Made by a program: the position numbers and the translations under genes
Source: Globodera rostochiensis
Taxonomy: Eukaryota > Nematoda > Chromadorea > Rhabditida > Heteroderidae
NCBI GenBank assembly: GCA_018350325.1
Contig: JAEVLN010000012.1
Coordinates: 2,253,991-2,317,990, forward strand
Length of the DNA stretch: 64,000 nt
Direction: 5' to 3'
Shown: positions 23,626-34,000 of the stretch, piece by piece
Numbering within the stretch: the stretch's first letter is position 1
How the letters are laid out: the number at the start of each line of letters is the position of its first letter
Notes under the pieces: model-generated
Databases searched by the model: none
Told to the model about the DNA's origin: nothing
The model's input: only the letters and a program-made list of their open reading frames with translations

Positions 23626-23910
23626 CCTTTTTTGTTTTTTATTTTGTTTTTGCAAATATCAAACTTGACATATATAAACAATTTTATTGTTCCTTATACG
23701 CTGATAAAAACGATGAATAGATAAGAAAAGAGATACCACGAATTTCGAACACAGTATAAAAAGGTCTCTCTCATCGATGGGATTGTGGGATCCAAATATG
23801 CACGACCGGTACGAACAGAGTTCATTGAGCACAATGTCGGACGGGAATTCAGGATCTAACAATCCGTTCAACTAATATAGAATCTACTAGGAATTTCTGC
23901 TGACAATGAA

Positions 23911-24211
23911 ATGGTGCGGTTTTCTGGCCAAGTTCCTCGTTGCATCGTCCGTGGCACCCCCCTGTTGGACATCCGGTTTTTTTGCTACTGTATTCTCATG
24001 ATGGTGCTTTTTCGCGTGGGTTTGATAGGTGCTCAACAACATTGCGGGGTCGTGATGAGTTTTGAGGAACTGGGAGAGGAAAATCCACAAGTAGTTGTGC
24101 CACTAAAACGGTAAATGTTTAAATTAGAATGAAAACCGATTCATCATTTTTAGATGTGTGATCATTTTATCTGAACTGGCTTTATCCTCTACCCGGAACA
24201 GACCACAATAG
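23911..24211 (+). CDS. Doubtful small two-exon gene of unknown function
   Basis: The first exon runs from Met at 23911 to 24109 or so and contains a hydrophobic segment (ILMMVLFRVGLIGAQQ) that could be a signal or membrane helix. It then reads EELGEENPQVVVPLKR. A 43-bp sequence with GTAAAT donor and TTTTTAG acceptor (24112-24153) looks like a normal short intron and keeps the frame open for about 18 more codons to TAG at 24209-24211. An AATAAA lies at 24326-24331. The splice-like borders argue for a real transcript, but I recognise no homologue and the true start may be further in or upstream. Confidence 0.35.
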
Positions 24212-24410
24212 ACTAGTAATGTTGTTTCATGATCTAGCTCAGACTATGGCAGACCAATGTTCAAGTTAAAATAGAATAGAGTGACCTGTTTCTGTACAGT
24301 GACGGGCTCTTTTCTAAAAAGAAAAAATAAAAGAAATTCAACGCTAGCCGAGGCTCACGTTTGGATAAGAATGACGACATGACGAGTTATGTAATTGCCA
24401 AGTTTCACCT

Positions 24411-27400
24411 TTAATTAACTCCATTTAAAGGGCGCAAGCGAAAAAAGCGGACCAAATATTTGATGGCACCGGCAGAAATCGGGTCGCCTTGTTTGACCAG
24501 TTTTTTCATATACTTCAGATGGGGTCTGAAAAAGTCGACACACTTCATGAACACGGGGCTATTGCGCTCCTTCAAGTCCAATTCGTACTTTCGCTTGTTC
24601 ACAATGAAAGAGCAGGCCCGCTCAAAGGGGTTTGCTTTCCTCGTTTTCTAAAAAAACAAATAATAATAAAAGAAGCGTCGAATTTGGCATTCCGATCGTT
24701 ATACGAAATTGGGCTAATTCGATTTTCGGCTATGGGCACTTGGCTTATTGGAGAGAAGACAATGTTGTTTGGTATAACTATCCTTACCTTTTCGTGATTT
24801 TTCACCGTCGGTTCTGTTCCATTTTCGCCTTTCCCACGTTCGCCGCTCTTTTCCTTCAGGTTTCTCGGCTTCCGTTCCCCATCCTCCCTTCGTTTCTTCT
24901 TTCGTCTCGTTTTGCTTTCCTCCGAATTTTCCATTTTGCCGTCGACTCGCGCCTTTTTTGAGGGACGTCCCCGTTTTCCGCCGGTTTTCTTTCTCCTTTT
25001 TCGCCTCCCATCGCTGTCCAAATCGTCAGACGATTCGTCCGTGAACCCTCCGTAGCCAACGTTCGATTGGGACGGTCTGTTCCTTGGTAGCAGAAGGTCA
25101 CCTGCACCGGACTTCGCCTGCTCGATTTCCTTGAGCCGTTCGATTTCTTGCCGAGGGATAATCTCGTCCCAGTCCTTCGCCAAGTTATTTACACAATTGT
25201 TGGGTGTGTCGGCGCCCATTCTCGGACTGTTCTCGCCCATGCCCGAGTCGTCGAGCTGCGAAATCACCGCCAGATCCTTTTCCTCGTCAATGGTGAAATT
25301 GGCGTATTTGAACGAGTTCAGCAGTTCATTGGCTGTCCTTAAATAAATGCCATTTCTCATAATACAATAGTAAAACAGACCCGGTATTTTCGCATTCTCT
25401 CGTCTCGGCCCTGTTGAGGATCTCGTCGATGTCAAGCTCAAGGTCCTGCGACTCGCCTCCCTCCTCCCGGAACAATTCGGCTGCACCAAACTTTAGAATA
25501 GCGGTCAGCTCAGTTTTGTCGAAAGGGATGCGGTTGATGGCATTTTTGGAAAGGACAGTCTTCCCCGTCGTGTCCATCCGTTGGATGACCAAATGGTCGA
25601 GAACCAACTTCTGCTTGGCCCTTTCCACGATCTCTTCTTCCACAGATCCCTTGGTGACCAGCCGATAAATGTTGACCTAAACATTCAATAAAAAATAATT
25701 TAGATTTGTCTATCCGAAAATCATTCATTTTCGAGAATGTCATTTAAATACCTGATTTTTTTGTCCAATCCGGTGAGCTCTACTCATTGCCTGAAAAAGT
25801 AAACTAAAAAACTGTTTGAATTATTTTTAACACCTGAAGGTCATTTTGTGGATTCCAATCCGAATCGTAAATGATGACGGTGTCCGCAGTGGCTAAATTG
25901 ATTCCCAATCCGCCGGCACGTGTCGATAAAAGGAAGCAAAAGTCGGTGGAACCGGGCGCATTGAAATGATCAAGTGCTTGTTTTCGTAGATCGGAACGCA
26001 TCGACCCGTCCAATCTCTGACAAAAAAAGTATTTACGTTGTAGCCGCTTTAAAGTTACGATAAGACCAAACTCAAGGCTTTTCCGGGTAGTAAACCAAGT
26101 TTTCAAAAAATCCGAATCTGTTACTCCGCTGCACACTCCACTAACCTGAGTGAGAAACCTTCGCAACCTCATGTACTCCTCCAGGATGTCCAGCATCATC
26201 ACCATCTGAGAGAAGATCAGCACCCGATGTCCAGTTTCTCGAAGTCGACAAAGCAATTTGTCGAGCAAAATCAACTTTCCGGAAGATTTTAACAATTGCT
26301 GTAGCCTCGCCTGTGGCTCCTCCTCAATTTGGTCATACTGGCGTACCAAGCAACAATGGTTGCAGCTCTTCTTCAACTCCATCATAATGTTGACAAAGCC
26401 TAAAGTAATGCTTCGTCAACTAATAGTATAAAACCATGTTTTGCCAGATTATATACTATATAAAAAGCTCTCGAAAATTTGTAATGCTTGCCGTTGATGC
26501 TGCCCTTCACTCCTTTGCTCAGCTCCTCGTAATTTCTCGTCAGCACCAACTTGTAAAACTGTTTCTGCTGAACGGTCATGTCAACGCGAAGGATTTGCTC
26601 GACCTTGGCTGGCAGCGATTTCTCCACGTCTTTTTTCATTCGTCTCAACAAAAACGGCTCCAATTTTCGGTGCAGTGCCGAAATGCCTTTGTGGTCTCGG
26701 TCCTGATGCGCCCGTTCAAACTCATACCAATCGTTAAATCTTGGAAATTTCATTTTTTTAGATCAATTTACTTCTATTTCTAACCATTTAAAATGTTTTT
26801 GGTTCAAAAAAGCTAATGGTTGAAGTACTCACTTTTCAGGCATAATGAAGCTCAACAAAGCCCACAATTCCCTCAGCGAATTTTGCAATGGAGTACCCGT
26901 GACGAGAAGACGATGGTTGGTGTGGAAACTTAACAGGGTCTGGTACAAGAGAGAATCGTCGTTTTTCAGCCGATGGGCTTCGTCAACCACCAGACAGGAC
27001 CAAGTGAATTTGGCCAAGAAGACATAAAAATACAAAATGCTTATTGTTTCAAAAGTAAATTATTTTACTTTATCCTTAAGGCAGATTTCGTAAGTGGTTA
27101 TCACAACATTGGCTTTGCACAACTTTGCTTGGCCAAAAACATTTAGTTCGTGATTACGAATCTGAAAAGTTCCATGTTTATCAATCCCCACAATCGGTAG
27201 GCCCACAACGATCAGGCCACCTTTAGACTCATTGTAGGCCTCAAAACTTTCAAAGTCGACCGACTCACTTGTTCTCTGGAATTGACGTCGCCCATGTAAG
27301 TGACTGTGTTCAGTTTACTGCCCCACAAGGCGAACTCATTCTGCCACGCTGGCAATGTGGACAGTGGCACGACGACCAAAAATGGTCCGTACATTTCATG

Positions 27401-29501
27401 CAAATGAAACAATGACGAGAGAAAACTGATGGTCTGGATAGTCTTTCCCAGGCCCATTTCATCCGCCAAAATGCTGCTGTTGTGTCTGGAGAAAAAAATG
27501 CATTATGATAAAAAGCAGAGACCCGGACTTGAGCCCGATCGAGAATCTCGAATATTCTCGGTACCTCAAGAATCTCGATCGGTCTGGTCTGTGCTCTAAT
27601 AAAAAGTAACGAAAGAAAATAATTGAAAGCGGTATTATTGTGTGCTTACTTGGACCAAGCATTCAGAAGCCAGTTCAGCCCCTCCAGCTGATAGTCGCGT
27701 AACTCCAAATCAGAAACAGTTGGACGAAGAAAGTCCGGCATATCTTCAAGCTTTTGAAATCTTGGGCGCCTTTTATAAGCCTACAAATAAATCCATGTTA
27801 TAAAAAATAAAAACAAAAAATCCAAACCGAATACGACTTCAGCGGCCGCGTGTCCGACTGCTGACGCACTTCACATTCTTTGATTTTGTGCTCAAACTCC
27901 CGTCGGATCAGTCCCTCGTCCTCCCAAGTGCACTCCGAATAAGGCAAACCGTTCCACTTGATCAGATACTCAGTCGCCGCCTCGCCATTGTCGCCTATTT
28001 TGTCCTGAGACGCCTGGACACCAATCACACGCTCGACTTGCTTATATTGCTGAAATGGAGAGGATTCGCATGATAAAATGTTCTACCCTTTATTCACATC
28101 GCGATTTCATATTAAGAAATTTGTAAAACCGTATTGAAACGATAAGAGTCTACTGTATGCGCGACGCAAGGTTAGATTCGTTACCTCGATTAGCTCATCG
28201 TTCATGCCAAGCTCACAATTATACAACTCAATGTATTCTTTGTCGGCCCGTTGGCGCCTGAACATTTGTTCATTTCCATGAACGTGTACCATAAACCAAC
28301 CAAATTTCAACATCCGCTTCGCGTTTGCTGTAATTGTCCACCTATTTTGCAGATTTAGTGTGACAGATAATCTAAATACAAATGCAAACCTTCTTTAGGC
28401 CCTTCACATCCGCGGCCTTCAAACTCGTGTCGGATTCCCATGTGTTGTGCAGGTGGGACCAGCTGCAAAATAATGAAAGAAGAGATGACAGTGAATAGAT
28501 ACATTATATACAACACATTTCCTAGGCAGTAAGAATAATGATAATTTAATTAGTAGTAAATGAAGATTAAACAGCGCGCCACTACAATTTACCCAAAACG
28601 GTTCAAGAAAGAATCTGTGCAATTGGAATTTTGTGTGTTTTGACTCTTCAAAAGAATCGGAAAAAACTATCGTAAAAGATGTTTTATGGTCGTTTGATTT
28701 TTTGATCTTACAAAGTAAGAACCGCAATATATGAACCCTTTTCAGAGGAATTAAAGACATAAAATCGATAAATCACAATCAGACACAAGAACAAACGGTG
28801 CATACCCAAGCCATTTGATCAAGTATTGGCGTTCCAATTTGTCGCTCTCAATTTCTAAACGAGACAAATTGCCGCAATTCTATTCAAACATCCAAACGCC
28901 TCACCAGAAACTCTTTCGTTCGGGTCCCCTTTGTCCTGCACATTATACCACGTAGTGCCGGACCCCGTGGCGCCGGGCACCCCATCCCGATGGCGCAACA
29001 CGCGCTCAATCTGGGTTTTGAAAAGCGACTTTAAAAACGAATCGATTGATTATTCCAGCACGAATTTTGTTTTCCTCGAAATTACGCTTTTTTTACCGTG
29101 TCTGACTGGGGCGGTTGTTGCAGGCCATATGCAGCGGATGACGACTCTGCGACGGGGTTCGAATTGGAATCGTCCTCATCGATTCTTCGGGAAGAATCCT
29201 CCCCGTCCTCTCCCTCATCCTCCCTATCCGAAATGCTGCTCTCTCGGTAGTTGATCTCTTCCAACTTTCGTGATTTTCGCTTCGAATTCTGTGCCAACTT
29301 TTCAACTGTCTTCTTCTTTTGTTTATGCTGGTATTTATAGCCTTCATCAGTTGAGGAGGAGGAGGATGACTGCTGTTCATTCTCATCATCTTCCTCTTCC
29401 TCCTCCTCCTCTTCATCACTTGCGACTTTCCCATCCTCCACAAACGAGGAATCCTCATCCTCGCTGCTCGTTTTGCTGGTGTTTTCAGTGTCTGAGGACA
29501 T
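24411..29501 (-). CDS. chd-1: Chromodomain-helicase-DNA-binding protein CHD1
   Basis: ATP-dependent nucleosome-spacing enzyme of transcribed chromatin. Exon 1 (29501-29097) is acidic/Ser-rich. Chromodomain 1 follows ([45 protein letters not shown]), then chromodomain 2 ([30 protein letters not shown]). The Snf2 ATPase has [18 protein letters not shown], motif [25 protein letters not shown], motif [12 protein letters not shown], motif [14 protein letters not shown], then [39 protein letters not shown] and motif [13 protein letters not shown] (near 25757-25795). A CHD1-type bridge ([20 protein letters not shown]) comes next, then a Lys/Arg-rich tract and a C-terminal block ([20 protein letters not shown]) that may be the CHCT helical domain. 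I saw no SANT-SLIDE region between bridge and tail. Confidence 0.92.
27515..27600. repeat. TCGAGA-rich palindromic repeat in a chd-1 intron
   Basis: CGATCGAGAATCTCGAATATTCTCGG and neighbours form short inverted repeats. Its reverse complement shares the order TCGAGATTCTCGATCG then CTCAAGTCCG with the repeat at 33058-33100 in a pdi-3 intron, so the two are probably copies of one dispersed element. Confidence 0.6.
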
Positions 29502-31042
29502 ATTATTGATGTTTGAACGGCTTTCACAGACTTCTGAAAAAGCATTTCGACCAATTCAGTGCAATTTATGAAATATGTTACCATTTCAGGCGATGCCATT
29601 GACCTGAACCTAAGAATGACCAAAATTTCGCTCGTAAATAGCCTGAATTTCGTGTCCGAACCATCAGACCAGAAAAGAACGGCGACAGATTCGAGTCGAA
29701 AATCCCGGAAATTCTTTATTTTGGTTCAAAATGCCAAATTATGAAAATTAAAGTGACCAGCCAAAAATTACAAATGACGTTTCCAAAAAACTCAAATTTT
29801 GGATGGTTCGGAAGGGGAAATACAGACTTTTAGGCTTTTTAGCGACTTAGAAACCTTTTCAGACTTTCGAAAATGTCTGATAATGATTTTAGTCGGTAGA
29901 CGAGTCAAAGAAAAATTTCAATTTTAAAAAATGCGTCTTTCTTAGCTTTTGTGATTGATTCGGTCGATGGCATCGCTCAATAATGAAAAATCTGGCTTTA
30001 TTGGTTCAAGTTAGGGTTACAGACCGTACGAAAGGTGGATGTATTGGAAAAGGGATACTCAGGGAGTGGGCAAGGAAAGAAAACGACCAAAACCAACGAA
30101 TTCGTTCGGTTTTCACCCTCAAAATGGCAATTTTAGCATTTTAATTCATCAGAATTTCAGTTCTACGAATCGATTTGCATTTGTAAATGACAAATTGGCA
30201 CACAATCCCCCTATAAAGGACATAATCCTCTGAGAATGCCTGTAAATAATGTTTTTCGAAAATACTTAGAAAATCAAGTCTAAATCTGAAACGGTTGGAA
30301 GGTCCGCCTTACCACACCAGCAAAAACGACTTCAAATCTGAGGAGAGCGGAGGGAGGGCAAATCAAAATAATTTCACGGATCGCCAACTCTAACCATCCA
30401 TTTAATGGACGGCAAACGACAACGACGTGAACGCCAAATTCGTCAAGACGGTCATCGTTTCGACAAGCCGAACTACCAAAAAGCGCTAAATTTGAACACC
30501 CTTTCCCAGCAACCAGCCCAATGCGAAAGCCATTTCATGTTCAATAAATTATTCTTTATTACTTTTACAAACAATCGACAATAATAATGAATAAAACAAA
30601 ACTAACAAATAATGAAGAAATGGATCAGAGGGCGGGTGAATAAACCTTCACGAACAATTAAAGGCACAACAACGGATTGGACAAGCAATCCTTACCAAGC
30701 CATGAAAGAGAGGAGAGCGCGTACGTACGTGCTTAATGCTTAAGCATTTTATGAAAATTTTGAGGAATGCTTGCTCATCTCTTTGTGTGCCTGACAGTTT
30801 TTTGAACAATTTTAACATGAGCCAAAATAAATAAAAGTGCCGAGGGTATAAGCTTTGGCATAGGTCAAACAAACATTAAGTGAGGAACCCATTATTATCA
30901 TATTAAGCCAGAGGAAAGCCTTAAAAACACGTAATACTCTTTGGAAATGCACACCGATCAACTGCGCTGCGATTAATCGGTGCAATCGGGGGAATAATTG
31001 TACGTGAACGGCTGGTCAAACCATGTGATTCGATCCCCCAGA
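29502..31042. other. Spacer between pdi-3 3' end and chd-1 5' end
   Basis: 1.5 kb, mostly AT-rich. A minus-strand AATAAA (plus-strand TTTATT near 30555-30560) could end the pdi-3 transcript. No exon with family similarity was found; several 60-80 codon open frames here lack supporting features. Confidence 0.45.
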
Positions 31043-34000
31043 TCAGAGCTCCTCGGTCGTCTTTGCCTTCTTCTTCTTCTTCCCATCACGCTCATAGCCC
31101 TTCAACGGCTTGGTGGCTTGCTCGGCGATGAACTTGATGAAGTCCTTCACCTCACGACCCCCTTGGTAGGGGATTGGATTGGCCTTGTCATTCTTCGGCA
31201 CCCAAAAAATGGTTGGGAATCTAAAGATGCGATTGAATGAAGAAAACGAGCAAATCGAGTGAAAAAATTACCCTCGGACTTCAAATTGCGGAGGCACGTC
31301 ATCTAAAGAAATTAAAGTGATTTCAATAAAGCAAAAAAAAAAGAGCTTGTTTTGTTTGATAGTTTACTTGCGGTAGCGTCAAACTTGGCGACCATGACAT
31401 CCTCATCCGCCAACTTTAAAGGGTTTAATTATTAATGTAGTCCAGGGAATTATCTCACTTTCGTTGCCAACTCCTCAAACTTCGGCGCAAGGGCTTTGCA
31501 ATGGCCACACCAGGGGGCATAACTGTAAAAAGTGATTGAACGGAGTCGAATAAATTCTATCCTTTTACAATTCAATGAGAGCGTCCTTGTCCGCATCAAC
31601 AACCAGCTCTTTGTAGTTCTTGGCCACGAGCACCTTCAAGTCGCCTTGTTCAGTAGGCACCGGCTCGCTCTTGAAGTATGGCTCCAATTTACCCGATTGC
31701 AAATCTTCGACAAACTGCTTGAGGTTCTCAATGCTGAAAACAAGACAAAAGAATTTTTAAAAGTTCATTGAAAAAAAGTTTTCAAAAATCGTATTTGATA
31801 AAAGCTATTATGCGCCAATTATAGCGGACAAATGCAAAAAGTTATAAAAATTGAATCGGGTTTTCGATCGTCCCACCCAAAATAAAACAAAATATTTTCG
31901 ACCAATAAAAAAGGACAAAATACCAAGGGCGATTTGTAAACCATTAACATTTGGGACGGAATGGAATCCTTTCAGAACCATAACACCAAAATAGACACCT
32001 GAATTCCTTGTTCATCGGATACTTCCCTTCAGGTGTCAGCGCTGCCACCAACGGTTTGTCACTCTCTTTTCTGTCCGCAAGGCCATGTTGTTCGACTTCC
32101 TAAACAAATGTGTCGCATACCAGTGAAATACAAAAATATGATAATGAAAAAAGCCGTATAGGAAAAAAGAAATCACCTGAGCAAACTCCTCCTTGTCACT
32201 GATGGCAAAGTACACCTTGCGCTTGTAATCCTGCGCAACTTTGAGCACACGGTTTCGCCAGTAGTTCGACCCTTTCGGGTCCTTCAAATAGTCGACCGTG
32301 TAATAAACCACCACCAACGGGCGCTGCACGAATTGGAACATATTCCCCTGAGTTCGAATCCCGGCCAAACCATTGCTGAAATGAATACTCTATTTTGAAA
32401 CAACAATTGAGTACACACGTTTCATGAAGAAGGAAGTTTTTGATTTTGTCCGTGTCGTAGTTTCCATCGTAATGAAACTCGTTCGGTTCGAATTTGTTGT
32501 GCAGCTTCTTCGGGACGTACACCACGATGTCACTTAACAAAAAAGTAATGCGAAGAAAGCAAAAACAATGTCCTACTCGGAAAATCCAGTCTTCTTCAGA
32601 AGATCCGCGTTGGAAGAATGAGCAAAACGGAAACGGTCGCGTTCAGTGTCAGCCACTTTTTGGAAAGAATCCTTCAGCTTGCTTTCTCCGTCGAACAGTC
32701 CAATGACGCTTACGTCGTCGCTTTCCACGAATTTGTTGAAGTCACTGATGCCCTTCAGTTCTTTGGAGCTCGGTCCAGCCTGTCCTCGCAGGTACTATAA
32801 AAAATTGATTGTTAAATTAAGATTTAAAAATCAAAACAAAATAGCAGGAAAACTATTTACTTAATTAAGATGCTAAATGCATATCTACACTTTTTTACGA
32901 AAAATTTATCTCGATCGAAATCTCGGTAAATCACGACGTTCCCGATCGAATCTCGGTAAATCACGACGTTCCCGGTCGAATCTCGGTAAATCTCGACAAG
33001 AGTTTTTCGAGTTCTTGATCGATTACCAAGATTTTGCAGTGATCTCGAACGATCGTTTATTTTTTTCGAGATTCTCGATCGATTCTCAAGTCCGAACTCC
33101 TATTTAATGCAATATTTTAGAACTGGACCAGTCTACACCCATCTCACCACTCCAACTTTGAACCTTTATAACTCTTCAAAATGAAACAAACCTAATGTAA
33201 TGCGAATATAATAAACTTTAATTCAAACCGATATGTTAAGTTTGAGAAAAGTTTTAATCAAAAAAAGTTTAGCAAAACCATTATTTTTCGAGCTTTCATA
33301 ATAACTTTTCTCTAACTTAACATATCGGGTTGGTTGAATTAGAGTTACTTTATTTGGCACATTTAGAGCTAAAGGTTCAAAGTTGAATTGTGATGTTGGA
33401 TTGGAGGTGAGATGGATTGACACGCCCCGGTTTAAATATTATAATGGCTTAAATTAAATTATCATGTTCTTTTTAGAGGATGAGAAAACCTAATTATTTC
33501 AACGCTAATTTAAACCGGTTTAAGGACTTTGCCGCACAAAATTCTTGATCAGTGTTTTTAAGTTTGGAAGATTGATGAATTTCTGAATTCTGCTCTTCGA
33601 CATTTTATACGATTTGTACGACCGGACCTTTTGTCGGTTTTCCCTAATTCCGGACATTTTGCCCGATTTTAGCCACCCGGACTTTATGATGAATTTTTGA
33701 ATTCTGCTCTTCGACATTTTATACGATTTGTACGACCAGACCTTTTGTCGGTTTTCCCTAATTCCGGACATCTTGTCCGATTTTAGCCACCCGGACTTTT
33801 TGGGACCTTCTAAAAACTACGCGTCCTATCGCGACCTACTCCTCCGGTCACATTTCAAGGATTCCATAATCATTTTAACGCTTCCATATTAGGTCGTTGT
33901 TAACAAATATATCAGTACCCAGGTTCAATGTGTATGCGTGTCACTAACAAGAATTAGATTTGAACATCTTTTCCCTTTCTTTTTGGTGCATTTCCGAACG

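Noticed and set aside
32335..32362. tRNA B-box-like GTTCGAATCCCGGCC
   Set aside because: It is coding sequence of pdi-3 domain b' (GIRTQG on the minus strand), and no cloverleaf or A-box is present around it.
32877..33107. Plus-strand frame with repeated [10 protein letters not shown]
   Set aside because: Produced by the 30-bp tandem repeat in the same intron, antisense to the gene.
33520..33771. Minus-strand frame with repeated [11 protein letters not shown] / [11 protein letters not shown]
   Set aside because: Produced by the 114-bp tandem duplication inside a pdi-3 intron.
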